Source: Littorina saxatilis
Lineage: Eukaryota > Mollusca > Gastropoda > Littorinimorpha > Littorinidae
Length of the DNA: 64,000 nucleotides
Assembly (NCBI RefSeq): GCF_037325665.1
Contig: NC_090245.1
Span: 104,943,686-105,007,685, forward strand
Direction of reading: 5' to 3'
A program made the position numbers and the translations under genes. The notes below the pieces were generated by a model that saw nothing but the letters and a program-made list of their open reading frames with translations, ran no database searches and had not been told where the DNA came from. Positions 10,401 to 24,600 of this stretch are shown here, piece after piece. How positions within the stretch are numbered: the first letter of the stretch is position 1; every line of letters starts with the position of its first letter.

Positions 10401-11565
10401 TCTGAAATAACAGCACATTTGCAAACAGCCATAAATTCAACATCAGGCGTTTGAATTATCACACAGAAACAGTGTTCACTTCACCGAATTCAGACTGTGA
10501 TATTCAAATCATATTTCTGGTGTAGCATACTCTTAGTGACATTGTCCTCGGACAAATTAAGAGACGGTTAGATTCAAGAGATTTAATGGAGTTTCAAGCA
10601 AAAAGCCAAACAACTCTTAATAGCATTTTGCATACAGACGTCATGGGTTGTACTTGACACAGGAAATATGGCAGGAGAGGTCTAAGTTGACCAAATGCAG
10701 GTGCATTCGGTTTGTTGACCTGAAAACATTTCGACAAACATTCACCCAGAAGTGCAAAGAAAATAGCATGAACTAATGTTAGCTGTAATTACCACCTGAA
10801 GTCAACCTGTCTGTTCAAGGCTCCTTTTGCTGTTTTGGTAAGTGAGATTGTGCTGGTATGAATGCTTTATTTTAGTAAATAGATCGACTTAAAATTTAAA
10901 TGAATGAATGAAATTGTTTTATTATAATTGTATGCCAGTTTAGTTAGTTCAGTTTGAATGCTTTGGAATTCAGTTGGAAAGAAGGAATGTGAACATGCAT
11001 AAACTAGTTTTGAGCCAGCTTCTTTATTTTTGATGGCGTTCATGTTGTTTACAAGTTACTTTCTATTTGAATAATATGTCTAGGGAAATGTCAGTCTCAA
11101 TTGCTACTGAAAGAAGGCACATGTATTTTTATTATTGGAAACAAAGAGTTGGCTTGTGTAATACCTGAGTTTGATATTTAACTTTCATTGTCAATGTACA
11201 CATAGTAATAATTGATGTAATACTTGTAGGTTATACCCTGGCCAAACTGAGGAGTGAAAAACCCTCATAACTACGACTACAGTATTTTTGAGGTATGCAA
11301 TATTTATTATTGCTGTGTGACATTCTTTATTTAAGAATGGAGTTCATGTTAAATTATTCTCAGCATGTCAGATTCACATGTTGATGTTGTAAATTGGTTG
11401 CATTGTATACATATAATATTTACGTGTATGCCGTTTTGTATCGATTTCTCAGTGAAGCATGCAATGTTGCAGAACTAAATGGAATATTTGATGTATATGT
11501 ATACTTGTGAGAGCCGTAATTTGATTTAATGTTAATGTGAATCAAATGAGGTAAACTATTTAATT
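10401..11565. other. Intergenic DNA, nothing recognised
   Basis: AT-rich DNA between two SINEs. No frame of interest, RNA gene or repeat boundary was recognised. Confidence 0.5.
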
Positions 11566-12038
11566 TTGTTTGTTTGTTTATTTGTTGCTTAACGTCCAGC
11601 CGACTACGCAGAGCCATATCAGGACGAGGAAGGGGGGGATGAAGGGGGCCACTTGTCAAGCGATTCCTGTTTACAAATGCACTAACCCATTACTTGTGTC
11701 CCAGCAGGCTTTAGTAAAACTAAATTAATACCTACTGGAAGATTACCAGTTTCCAGTATGTTAAAATAGGCTTAACCTATCTACTGCTGGACTTACATCA
11801 GAACACTAACAGATTAAACTATACATGAATCGCGAGACAAGCGGCAAGAGAAGAGATTTTTGGAAAAAATACAGGTGAATGAGCAAGAAGGCAGAAAAAA
11901 GAAAAGAATTCATGAAGAAAAAGAGAGCATGACAGGAAAGAGGAACCAAAAATCTACCTAACAGCAAACTAGAAAGCTCCTGCGGTTCCAAAAACAGGAG
12001 GGGCCTTTAATTTCATAACCGCAGTGCCCCACTGCGGG
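11566..12038 (-). mobile_element. SINE family A, copy 2
   Basis: 473 bp, minus strand, flanked by the 13-bp target duplication AAACTATTTAATT (11553-11565 and 12039-12051). Apart from a few substitutions it equals the copy at 9309-9783. The 5' head can fold as a hairpin CCGCAGT/ACTGCGG whose loop GGGGC can pair with a downstream GCCCC. Confidence 0.92.
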
Positions 12039-12051
12039 AAACTATTTAATT

Positions 12052-13452
12052 ATTGATTTACAATCTTAGAACTTTATTGTACTGGAACACCTTGTTTTCA
12101 TTATTTTATTTACATGTGTTTCAGGGTTTTTTGCCATGCGATTCTTCATGGAGAATAAAAAGCGAAGTCGGATTACCACACCGCCTTGTCCGAGTGCGAG
12201 ACGGTTACATATGTACTAACTCCAGCTGTGTAGTGTAGTAAAGTGTCATTTGCTCAACGCGGAGCGCAATACTTCATTCTTATCAAAGTGAAATTGAACT
12301 CGGTAGTTTACGACAGTCCTGCGTAGGACATGAAATTTAGTGTGATCTGTTTTCCTACAGAAACTGCACACTGGAGCATTCCCTGTATACAGGGAAAACA
12401 TCTACAGAAAGTGCACCTGCAGGAAATGCACACACTTTTGATCGACTTAGACCCCTTCTGCAGAAATATCATAAAAGATTAAATGGTATGATTTGATGAG
12501 TGCAAGTCCTCCGATATTAATCTTACACACACCACAGTTGTTCCCAGGCACAGAGGACCTGGATTCAAAATATATATCAGTCAAAATGTCCTGACCACAA
12601 GAATCAGTTGTGTCTTCTTCTTCTTGGCGTTCACTGGAGCTTACACATTCAGTCCGGCTCGGACACATTCATCCTACATGTCAAAATGATTGGACATTCG
12701 ACTGGCCTTGGGTCAGAACAATGCGTCAGATCAAGAAAGTATGCGTATATGACCAAAGACCGAGGCTTGGAACAACACTGCACATGCACACACGCACATA
12801 CAAGTGCACACATGCATACACAAATGGTAAGACAGCTCTATGTCTGTGGGAATTATCCTTAATGAGCCCATGTTATGCAACAATTGTATAGAGTACCTGA
12901 AAGCAAGATGAAGCTGAGCACTGGTAAACACACATGCTAGCTCATAGTCTTTATGACAAGGAAGCTTTACACTGTCCAAACCTGGTTACATGTACATGAG
13001 AACACAAATAGCAGCCTGCACACCTTTGCAATAGCAATTTAGACTTGCTACAAGGTACTTGTCAATAGGAATAACCATACCGTCATACCAAGTTTCACCA
13101 CAAAAACCTTAGCTTCATAATCAATCCTAAAAAATAATTATGAAAGACAAAAACATCAAAGCCTTCCTTTAAATAATAACTCTGTAATGGACCGTGGCTA
13201 ACATTTCTCAAATTCAATATGATGTACATACAAGAAACACTTCACTTCAAAATATTCATGAGTTTAAAATAGCAAAGATGAACACAATATCAAATGCTTA
13301 AAGTCCCCATTAAAGAGTCCTACTGGAAGGAGGCAAACTTGCAACAACTGTATTGAATCCTCATAATCCATCCTTGATCTCTCTCCCCTCAAACTGATTC
13401 TGAACCCAAGCCCCCAAACAAACTGAATAGTGTATGGCATGCTTTTTTCATT
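12052..13452. other. Intergenic DNA, nothing recognised
   Basis: Contains a short CA-rich tract near 12785-12820. Frames up to 93 codons have no recognisable domain. No RNA gene seen. Confidence 0.5.
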
Positions 13453-13629
13453 CAGTGGAACCCCCCTTTTACGACCTCCAAAAATCTGAGAAAATCAGGT
13501 CTTAAAAAGGAGCGAGTCTTAAAATGGGGGTAAATTTAGAGAGGATTTAAATAGGAACTCAAAAAAACTAAGGTCTTAAAAGGGAGGAAGTCTTAAATTG
13601 GGGGGTCTTAAAAGGGGGGTTCAACTGTA
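13453..13629. mobile_element. CCCCCCTTTTAAGAC foldback MITE, copy 3
   Basis: Clear example of the family: CAGTGGAACCCCCCTTTTAC at the left and AAAAGGGGGGTTCAACTGTA at the right, with internal repeats of GGTCTTAAAA-GGAG-GAGTC. Non-coding. Confidence 0.85.
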
Positions 13630-13775
13630 ATTAACATATTCAGGGTTTCATTTACTAGTGCGCCCTGCGCCATTGCATTAAATCTGAAAATGTCCCATCA
13701 CAATTCCCTTCAGTGCGTCAAAGGGCGCATTGAGATTACGTACCACTGCACCACCAAATGTACACTATACATCGG

Positions 13776-13778
<3 letters not shown>

Positions 13779-13840
<62 letters not shown>
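13779..13840. repeat. CA microsatellite
   Basis: About 30 uninterrupted AC units. Confidence 0.95.
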
Positions 13841-13842
<2 letters not shown>

Positions 13843-15306
13843 ATAACACAATACAGCAGCTAATTCTCAGATGGCACCATATTGCACCATTTTACATCTT
13901 TGGTCAAAACGGGTACAGGCCTCTTTTGCGCTTCTTGCCTTCGACTATGTCCCATCGGAATTTGGTTGAGGGGGACAAGTGTCCCATTGCCTTTTTCTCC
14001 CAGGCTAAACCCTGCATATTAAGTGAAATCTTATATATCTGCAGAACGCAAATCAATCAACAGAAAGTGGCCACACAGCACTTTTAAGCAGTATTTGTAC
14101 AGCTGTATCGTGGAGACATTTTTCAAGAGATTACATTTTTTCCCATGATTTCTGATTTTTCAACAATATTAGATGAAGTTGTAATAACTTTTTCCAACAG
14201 CATGCACATACAAGGCACAAAACATGATTACATTCAGTAACAACAATGACAACAACAACAACACAAAAACATTAAAAGAAGACCATTACATGTACATACA
14301 TTGCAGACATATTCCCTGTGAATATTCGATTCAAAATGCACCCTTGCAACGTTTGTAAAATTAAGCGTTGTCACAGCCAACAAAGAACATGATTACAACA
14401 AAAGAGTATGAGGATGAATGTTTGGTTCTAGTACTCCATGCCAACATCCCATCGATGCTTCCAATTATGTAATCACACAAAATGAAAGGAGAAAGATACA
14501 AATATGAGACACAATATATCCAACAAACACAATTAAGGCACAATATATCTTGAGGACACCCGATGGTGTCTACAATCAATATTAGCAAGAGTGTGACACA
14601 AAAGTGCACAGTACATGAATGTCTTGAGACTGAGAGCCAGACTAGCTCAGAATATTCCAAAGACAGTTTGGTCATCTATAAATGTCAGCACCTTGGGATC
14701 ATCGAATGACGTGCCAACTTGTCAAAACTCTGAAACAGATATTGTGACCAGGGGGAGATGATCTTGGTAACACGAGTTGCCATTTTTCAAATGTTTCAAG
14801 CGTAGAGTCATAGTTTCTTCACCAGTTTTTCTCACTTCTGGTCCTGTTGCATTCGCACTAACTCGAGCAAGTTCTTCTGATTCTGTGCTCAGTGTGCATG
14901 ATTTGATGAAACACCCTGCAATGGCGACTGATAATGGCTATAACTTATTATTATTATTTTTCATTTCTCTTCGTAGTATGAACTAGGATCAAAAGACTGA
15001 CACATGTCAAAAGTTACAACAGCACACAAGAATATTTTTGTTCATGAAAAATTTTAGGCAGGCAGGCATCATTTTAATTTCTAAAAGTATAAACTTAATC
15101 TGTGTAAAACTTAGTACTTAATTCAGTTGCCATTTTCAGATATTTCATTGAATTACACACAATCAGCATCAGGTATCAGTAGGAAGCCTATGCCAGAACA
15201 AATGCAACGCTACCAAATATGCTACCAGCTGCGTCAAGAAAATGAGTGCAGTAGTAAAGACACACAAAGCATTTGAAAGCAGTGAACATCACAACAAACC
15301 ATTTAG
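13841..15306. other. 3' flank and probable 3'UTR of JAK copy 1
   Basis: Follows the stop codon of copy 1 on the minus strand. No second coding frame is convincing. An ATTAAA (plus-strand TTTAAT near 15072) about 230 nt past the stop could serve as a poly(A) signal, but this is weak. Confidence 0.4.
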
Positions 15307-15658
15307 TTAATCAAGCTCAGTGTCTGTCAGATCTGCAATCATCCGAAAAAGGTTGGTGAAGTCAGGTCTGGTCCTGTCATCAAATTTCCAGCACTGCTTC
15401 ATAATAGCATATACTTTGGGAGGGCAGTAAAGCGGTTTGGGCAGATGCTGATGTTGCTGCTTGTGCTTCCCTTCTTGGTACATCTTTATGAGCTCATCGA
15501 CCAGCTCAGTACCTTTCACATTCTTCTTGTTCAGATGTTTTTCTGGTCCGTCGGCGCTGAACATTTCCCACAGCGTGACACCAAAGGACCACACATCTGT
15601 CTTGATGGTGAACTTCTGCTCTCCACAGTTCCAGTTTTCTATGATCTCGCAAGGCATC
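15307..15658 (-). CDS. JAK: JAK copy 1, coding exon 20 (JH1 C-lobe, stop)
   Basis: Reads (W)[14 protein letters not shown]... [19 protein letters not shown] ... [22 protein letters not shown] ... DTELD-stop. [13 protein letters not shown] and the CW-x5-RP motif are the standard C-lobe landmarks of tyrosine kinases. The usual APE is PCE here. The acceptor is CTCTTCAG. Ends at TAA (15307-15309). Confidence 0.95.
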
Positions 15659-18600
15659 CTGAAGAGAGTAAACACACAATGAGTTTGGAAACTACAGGTA
15701 CATGTACAATGCATTTACAGTTACAGTTAATACAGACATGCACAAATCGACACACTTCTCTTTTTATTCTTCTTTGTTCATGGGCTAAAACTCCCATGTT
15801 CACTCATGTGTTTGCACAAGTGGATTTTAACCTCTATGACCGTTTTTATGCCGCCATTCTGGCAGCATATGCCGATTTCGGGGGAAGCATGCTGGGTATT
15901 TTTCGAGTTTTTTAACCCACTGAACTGACATGGGTTACTGGATCTTTTTCGTGCGCAATTGGACTTGTGCTTGCGTGTACACACTAAGGGGGATAAGGCA
16001 CTAGCAGGTATGCACCTAAGTTGACCTGGGAGATCGGAAAAAATGTCCACCATTAACCCACCAGGCGGCTGCGGCCTGGGATTTGAACTCATGACCTTCC
16101 GATGTCTTATCCACTATGCCACTGTGCCCGTCAATTACATACTTACTTACTGCCCGTTATGCCGGTTGGCATGTTGGGCAGCAAAACACACAAAGTAATG
16201 TTGGTTTCCTTTGCTGCTGTTTTTGTAACAAGCCTCTATTTTTTTAAGAGACTGGGTTGTTAGCCAGTGCCCAACCCCCCACCTAGAGGACCAGTGGATT
16301 GCACCTTGTCAGACCTCTACCCTTCGACCTGTCTGGGTTGGGTGGCCCTACCAGGAGTCGAAGCTAGCTTCCTCCGGCATAGCTCTATGGGTCGCTGAGG
16401 CACACAAACCACCCGACCACGTCAAGGTGGCAATCCATCGGGCACCCATTACATGTGGTCAAGACGGGCGCCCGTCAATTGACACACATTAAATGTACGT
16501 AATACTGACATTCACATGATAACAGATTGAACAAAAAAAGAGAAACAAGCAAAATGTCCGAGGAGGATAGATGAGAAATTAGGTGGAAGGCGGAGATTTG
16601 GGTGTGTGTTTTTAAAATGACTAACTGCGTAATGCAACACTCACCAAAAGATCGGCAAGACATCTGGCTTGACTTTCGACTTCTTTGTGTCGTAGTAATA
16701 AATTCCCTTCTCCCCCTTCCCCAGCTTGTGGGACAGTCCAAAGTCGCTGAGTTTTGCTGTATAGGATTTTCTTCCTGATCCACAAGCACTGAACAGCAAG
16801 ACGTTCCTCGCTGCCAAGTCTCCGTGGATCATTTTCTCAGTCTCGCAGATGTATTGCATGCCCTAGTTAAAATGAAATGAAAAGGAAAAACAGAAAGTCA
16901 AACTAGTCTGCAAACTAGGCTTCAACTACTAATTAGTCTGCAAACTAGACTTCAAACTAATAGTAATAATGATAATAATAAAACATTCTTCTAAAGCGCT
17001 GTTCACCGCCAGATAACAGTCTCATGGCGCTTTACACACACACAAAAAACATTGGACATTAAAATTCAACATTTTACATATAAAAAGTTTCCTCGTAAGA
17101 AATGAAATTCAAGCATTATTAGCTTACATTTCATAAACAACAACCACATACAATCATACGATAATCTAGAAGATTTAAAAAAGATGAAAAATACAAAAGA
17201 TAAGTAATAGACACAGAATTACACATAAAAAGGCTGACATATCTTTCTTTATTTGGTGTTTTACGTCGTTTTCAACCACGAAGGTTATATCGCGACGGGG
17301 AAAGGGGGGAGAGGGGATAGAGCCACTTGTCAATTGTTTCTTGTTCACAAAAGCACTAATCAAAAATTTGCTCCAGGGGCTTGCAACGTAGTACAATATA
17401 TTACCTTACTGGGAGAATGGGCTGACATATAAAATAGAACTTACATAAAAGCGTACAGATCTAAAACAGAACGAAGATGTAACACGAACTGTGGGGCAAC
17501 AAATCAACAACATAGAATGCCCTTTCTTAACAATACATTTAACTGCTAATAACATTCACTGAAACTCATTGTTCTGCACATTTTTACAAAGCTACCAGAA
17601 TAAATGTACGTATTTCTTAACTCAGTGCACACAAAAAATACTCAAGCATGCAACCGAAGATGTAATAATATCCACCTCGGCAATGTTCATGGCAAAACCA
17701 TGCAACTCCTTCTTGAAATCCAAGCTTCCAAGTGAACTTCCCTTAAGCTTAACGTAAGACTCCAGGGTCCCTTTGTCTGCAAACTCCATCACCAGTTGGT
17801 AAGGGATTCGGTAACCTGGGAACACAACATCACCATACACATAATCACTGGTATATGATTAACAAGTTAGTATCCCCCTGTATTGGTTTTGCATGTTTTA
17901 ACCACTTGCCTACCTTTACATATATAATGAACTGGCCATAGAGCGTCATCGTTCTGAACTAAATCTTCAAAATCTCCAAAACCAATAGACCTTTTCGGTA
18001 TCTGAGCAGCTCTCGTGAGACACGCTCTTTGTTGTGCTTTGAACATCGCGAGAACTTCGAACCTTGGCTTGTGCAGCTCGCACGAGATCGCTGTACCACA
18101 TGCTTTGCTTTGCTCTGAAGTTTGCGAGAGATTACGAGAGCTTGGAATACCGATAGGGTCTATTGGAATTCTGGGTAGGGAAATCCTTTCATGAAGTGAC
18201 ATCAGCGCCTTTCGGCGATTGCAGGTCTATGCATTTTGGAGATGGACTGCCAATATAACGTTGGTCACACTTGAAATGCATGCTACTTGCGTTAGCTTTC
18301 CAAACTGATATGAAGTGAACGTGAGCATAAGGTCAGTTATCAACATAACTTGACCTTGAACAGTGAGAGCAACAGAACGTACAGTACACAAATACAGAGG
18401 GACTAGGAAACTTGGAAACCGATGAGTTGATATCGACACATGCTCGAGAACCCACGTGTCAATATTACTATTTTTTACACTATTATTTGTTACACAGTGT
18501 GCCCAGTTAGCTCAGTTTCGTAACTTTTGGCAGTCAAGGGTTCAAATCTCTTGGCAGTCAAGAATATTTTTCAATTTTTGGGGATAATGTTTCCACATTT

Positions 18601-21600
18601 TTTATTTTTCTCAACTCATAATTCTTGTATTTTATTCACTTTAATTAATTCTAAAGGTTTGAGTGATGCATTAAAGATCAAATTTAGCAAAGTGTTGCAT
18701 AATTACCGAGTACCTCTGATGAAAAATTTCCCAAAATAACTTTCTATTTTAGTAATATTGGCTTTTGGGGAAATCACAATTGGCAATTGTATCACCCCGC
18801 ATCTTCTAGATGTAATGGTGGTCAGCCACTTCTAAATTAATGCACTTCTGACATAATACAATTTAACAGGAAAGATCTGAAGTTTGCATTCCTGTCTTAA
18901 ACCAGCACTTGCAGGAGCTGCCATGTCATGTTTAACCTTAAACAATGTGAGTGCCAATGCAACAAGAGTTCACGGAGCGCAGATGACATTTTTCCCTCTA
19001 CCAACACTAGGCTGCAGAAGTTAAGAACTTGTTTTTAAACACAATACAACACAGACACACATCTTTGACCAATATGCTTTTAAACGTGAACAAACTACAT
19101 TTACAAAAGACAAAACATTTCTAATGTTCACAGACACACATCTTTGACCAGTATGCTTTTAAACGTGAACAAACTACATTTACAAAAGACAAAACATTTC
19201 TAATGTTCACAGACACACATCTTTGACCAGTATGCTTTTAACGTGAACAAACTACATTTACAAAAGAAACAAAACATTTCTAATGTTCACTGACACTCCT
19301 CACAATACAACTTTAACTTGAGAAATGAAAGCTCACCTTTGACGACAACCCCTATCAGCTTCACAACGTTTTCATGCTTCAGACTGAACACTGTCAGCAC
19401 TTCCTTCAGGAACTGGGCTGTCTGCTTTGGTGTTTGTTCATTCTTCATTTTCTTGACGGCCACTTTCTCTTTTTTGGCTGTTGCTTCGTCTCCTCTTCTT
19501 TCACTCGGTTCGTGCAGATAAGCTCCTACCACTTCACCAAACTGGCCCTGTTCAAAGTCAATTATCCATGTACAGCACATGTTATAACACCTAATTGGTC
19601 TATTAATCTTACATATGTTAGAGACACTCGTGAGATAATAATCATTCAAATCACACGTGTGTATATCATGTAAATGAGGTCATGTCAAGCAAGCCTGGCA
19701 GGGACCTGTTTTTCCACTGCTTATGATGCCGAAATCATGCACTGAGACAAACGTCATTATAGAAAAAAAAATTGCGCTCGCTAATTACCCTCGATGAACT
19801 TTTTAGAACTAACACGTCACGCCACACTTTCAGAATGACGTTTCTTTGCTTTGACATAATAGATTGCAAAAGGCTTTAGAAGAGATCGAGGTTCCAAAAC
19901 AAGCGTCTTCAATTTAGCCGCCTCGACTGCAGGACATTTTCAGTAAAATACGCGCAAGTACAGATGTAGGATAAACAAAATACTTCATGGCTTGCTGTGT
20001 CGTACCAGATTTACATTCGTTGCTTTTTCAAATAGTGAACAGCTCGCTTTCGCTCGCAGTTCATTATCTAAAAAAAACAACTCGTGTAAATCTGGTCCGA
20101 CACAGCAAGCCATGTAGTATTCTCTATATACACTATGTACACTTTGACACAAAAGAGATGAAAAGGTTGACTCGATAAAAACTGCAGTGGTCAACTCTGT
20201 TTCGAAAGTTTTGTGGTGAAAATGTCAAAAGACGATTTTCTGAAATAATTCTATCAGGTTTGTATGGGTTGTGAAAGAGTCAATCAGGGTTCCTGCAGGG
20301 CAGAGCTGATACAATTCAATGAGTTTTCAAGGACATTTCCAGGACCAAAAAATGCTTTTCAAGGACATGATTTTCCCCAAATTAATGCAAAGCACCAAGC
20401 TTACCTTCAGTTTTTGAAGTCTGCAAACTATAAGTCATTCCGTAGTTGTTTCCCTTGCCAACTTCCGGGAAGGGAAGCAACTACGGGTGACTGGTAATAG
20501 TTAGTTCGTCTGCTTTCGTTTTCACTCGATCTTTTATTCTCCCAAAATGTGTGTTCTGTATTTGACGAAAAAAAAGGGGGTTGCATTTTTTTTTTAAATA
20601 AGACAAGCTGCTGACGAAATGTATAGGCAACAATTTGGAAAAATCAAGTACTTTTCAATGACTATTTAACAAAACTCTATTTTCAAGCACTTTTCAAGGC
20701 CTGGAAAAGGTTTTCCAATTTTCAAGGAGTTTTCCAGGGTTCAAGGACTCTGTACGAACCCTGAGTCAATACCCTTGCTTTTCTTCTGACAAATAACTTC
20801 ACACATGCTCCTGTCCACGTGTTTCAAACTCACCCCTCACTAGTGATTGGCCCCTCCAATGTTTGTCCGAGTAAAAATCAAGGGTATTCATTTTTTTCAC
20901 AACCCATACAAACCTGACAGAGTTATTTTCAGAATTCTTCTATTCTGCATGAGAAAAAAATGTGGGTAGTGTTATTCTTTTGCTGCATGCTATCCCTAGG
21001 GATAGCTGCCCCAATTTTCCTGAGGGAATTCCCCAAGGACAAGAAAATATACCAAATGTGACCCTCCACCACAGAATGAGTCGCATGACACCTTTGCATG
21101 ATATTTATATTATTACATTTTTGTAAAGAGTTTTTTATGATCTATCTAATGGTAAAAACCGTTTCCAAACAGAGCAAAAACTTTTCGAGTTAAAAGCCTG
21201 TGACTAAGGTGACCCTCACACTGATACCTGACACCACCCGGACGTATATTGGGCCTAGCGCAGAACCGCACGAGGTGACATTCGACTCATTCCGTGGTTC
21301 TTTCTTTCTTTATTTGGTGTTTAACGTCGTTTTCAACCACGAAGGGTTATATCGCGACGGGGAAAGGGGGGAGATGGGATAGAGCCACTTGTCAATTGTT
21401 TCTTGTTCACAAAAGCACTAATCAAAAATTTGCTCCAGGGGCTTGCAACGTAGCACAATATATTACCTTACTGGGAGAATGCAAGTTTCCAGTACAAAGG
21501 ACTTAACATTTCTTACATACTGCTTGACTAAAATCTTTACAAAAATTGACTTTATTCTATACAAGAAACACTTAACAAGGGTAAAAGGAGAAACAGAATC

Positions 21601-24600
21601 CGTTAGTCGCCTCTTACGACATGCTGGGGAGCATCGGGTAAATTCTTCCCCCTAACCCGCGGGGGGTTCATTCCATGGTGGAGGGTCACAAATACCAAAT
21701 TACCACGATGGAGTAATCACAGGCCTGCCAACCCTTGTAAAGCCTCAAGTGTAACAATTAATTTAGAATCTTTTTGAAAATGTCAGTGTAGTAAATGATG
21801 TTTGAAAGTAATATTGTCTAAAATAAATTCCCACATCCGCATGTATGCTATTTTCTGCATGAATATGTATATTATTACAAAGTTTATTTAGATAGCAGAA
21901 ACATAATTCCCAATAGAGAGTGACTGTCTGCAGTGCAACTTTTCAGTGTGAAAAGTGTTTTATGACCCATATTCTGACTGCTATACAGAGTGGGAATAAT
22001 GAAGAAATGAGTGCCTGCAGGGCTCACAAGAAAGAGGAAACTGTTGCATGCTTGTTATTTGTTTGAGCATTGCAATTTTAAGCTTGACGTAACATTGTAG
22101 CAAAATGCCTCAAAATGCAGCATGCTATGCTGAAAGCGTAGAAATTGGCAGCTTTGCTCAGCAACTACAATGAAGAAACAATGGATAAGTGGGGTGCTAC
22201 GTCAATGTAAATTTGCATGTGTGTGTGCTTACATGTCTGTTTGTGCATGTGTTTGTAAGAGTGTTTGTTTGTTTGTTTGTTTGCTTAACGCCCAGCCGAC
22301 CACGAAGGGCCATATCAGGGCGGTGCTGCTTTGACATATAACGTGCGCCACACACAAGACAGAAGTCGCAGCACAGGCTTCATGTCTCACCCAGTCACAT
22401 TATTCTGACACCGGACCAACCAGTCCTAGCACTAACCCCATAATGCCAGACGCCAGGCGGAGCAGCCACTAGATTGCCAATTTTAAAGTCTTAGGTATGA
22501 CCCGGCCGGGGTTCGAACCCACGACCTCCCGATCACGGGACGAACGCCTTACCACTAGGCCAACCGTGCCGGTTTGTAAGAGTGTGCGCATATGTAAATA
22601 TGTACGTGTGTATGAGTGCATGAGTGTGTGTGTGTGTGTGTGTGTGGACGGAGGACGTTGACCATCTCCTGGGATCCATCTACAGTTGTTTCACTGACAT
22701 CAAGAACTGGATGACTGAGAACAAGTTGAAGCTGAACAGTGAGAAGACAGAGGCCCTTCTCGTTGGAACACGACAGAAGATTGCTTCCCTCATTGTGACC
22801 AACCTCCAGCTGGATGACGCGACTGTTCCATTCTCCCCTGCTGTCAAGAGCCTTGGCGTCTTTCTCGACTCCACTCTCTCCATGCAGACACACATCTCCT
22901 TCATCATCAAGACCTGCTTTTTCCACCTACGACGCATCGCCTCCATCCGTCGCTACCTCACCCACGACGCCTGTGTCAAGCTGGTTGTCTCCCTCATCTT
23001 CAGTCGTCAGGACTACTGCAACTCCCTTCTGGCTGGCCTCCCCGCCTCATTCATTCATGGCCTACAACGAGTCCAGAACGCTGCTGCCAGGCTGACGTTG
23101 AGGAAGACAAAGCGAGACCACATCACCCCCCTACTTCGCTCCTTGCAGTGGCTCCCTGTCAACACCCGAATCTCCTACAAACTGTCCACTCTGGTCTACA
23201 AGTGTCTCAACGACTCTGCTCCCGAGTACCTTCAATCCTCCCTGGACCTGTACACCCAGCCGAAGCTCTCATGCAGGCCGCCTCCTTGGTTCAGGACTCC
23301 GCAGACCCTTGCTACCAAGTTGCCTTCCTCTCGGACGCTCTTTCAGTCCTTCAGGCCCTAGAGAACGACAAACTCCCACAGCTGGCCAAAGCATTACAGA
23401 TGGTCAGACAAACCAGAAGAGTTGTCCTCCAGTGGATACCAGCACACTGTGGGATACCAGGAAATGAAAGGGCAGATGAGCTGGCAAAAGAAGGAGCCGT
23501 GGAAGATCAACCTGAAAACAGTGTCAGCTTTAGTGAGCAGAAGACAATCATCAAGGCATTGATGAGGCCAAGGACAAACAGAGATGACTACCACACAATG
23601 TCCAGAGAGCAGCAAGTCAACCTCATCAGGCTGCGTACTGGCCACAACAGGCTCAATGCTCACATGAACCGAAAGTTCAAGCTGGCGCCATCACCAACCT
23701 GTGCCTGCGGTCAAGAAGACCAAACAGCGGAACACATCTTACAGCAATGTCCCTTACTAGATGAGGAACGAAAAGAAGTGTGGCCGTCACCAACTCCCTT
23801 GCAGACCAAACTATACGGCAGTCGACAGGAGTTCGAGAAAATTACAACATTTAACACCAGTGCTGGACTGATCGTGTAACCTCTGCAAACGCCAAGAAGA
23901 AGAAGAAGAAGAAGAAGTACACCCAGCCCTCCGACTGTCCCCTTCGTTCTGCTGCTGACCCACTCCGTCTTCACATCCCTCGCTCAAAACTCGCATCTGC
24001 TGGTCAGCGTGCATTTCCCTCCGCGGGCCCCTCCGTCTGGAACTCCCTGCCGCTTGAGCTTCGCCAGAGCCCCTCTCTTGGAACGTTCAAGAGTAGGTTG
24101 CGACTTTCATGTTCGACAGTGATGTGTTGTGCCCAAAAAGACATTCTTGTGCTGTGCTCTGTGAGGTGTTTTCTTTGTGTTTGATATTATTTTGTTTGGA
24201 TCTAGCTATTGATGTGTACATTGTTGTTTAAACAGTTGTTTGTTTGTATGTTTATCAGAGTTTGCTAGTGTGTGATAGGGTTTGTGTCTGTCTGTAGATG
24301 TTAGTTTCTTCGTTAGTCCTGTGTTGACAACTCTTCGACAAGCGCTTAGAACTGTACCCACGGAATACGCACTATATAAGCTTCAGATTGATTGATTGGT
24401 TGGTTGGTTGGTTGGTTGGTTGGTTGGTTGGTTGGTGTGTGTGTGTGTGTGTGTGTGTGTGTCTGCCTGCCTGTCTGTCTCTACATGGCTTACCTCTCCC
24501 AGTTTGTTATTTGGAATTAGTTCCAGAAGTGTGTGGTCAATGACAGATTTTATGCTCTGCCTCACTTTTGTCTCCAGATCTTTCAAAACTTTGTCCACCT

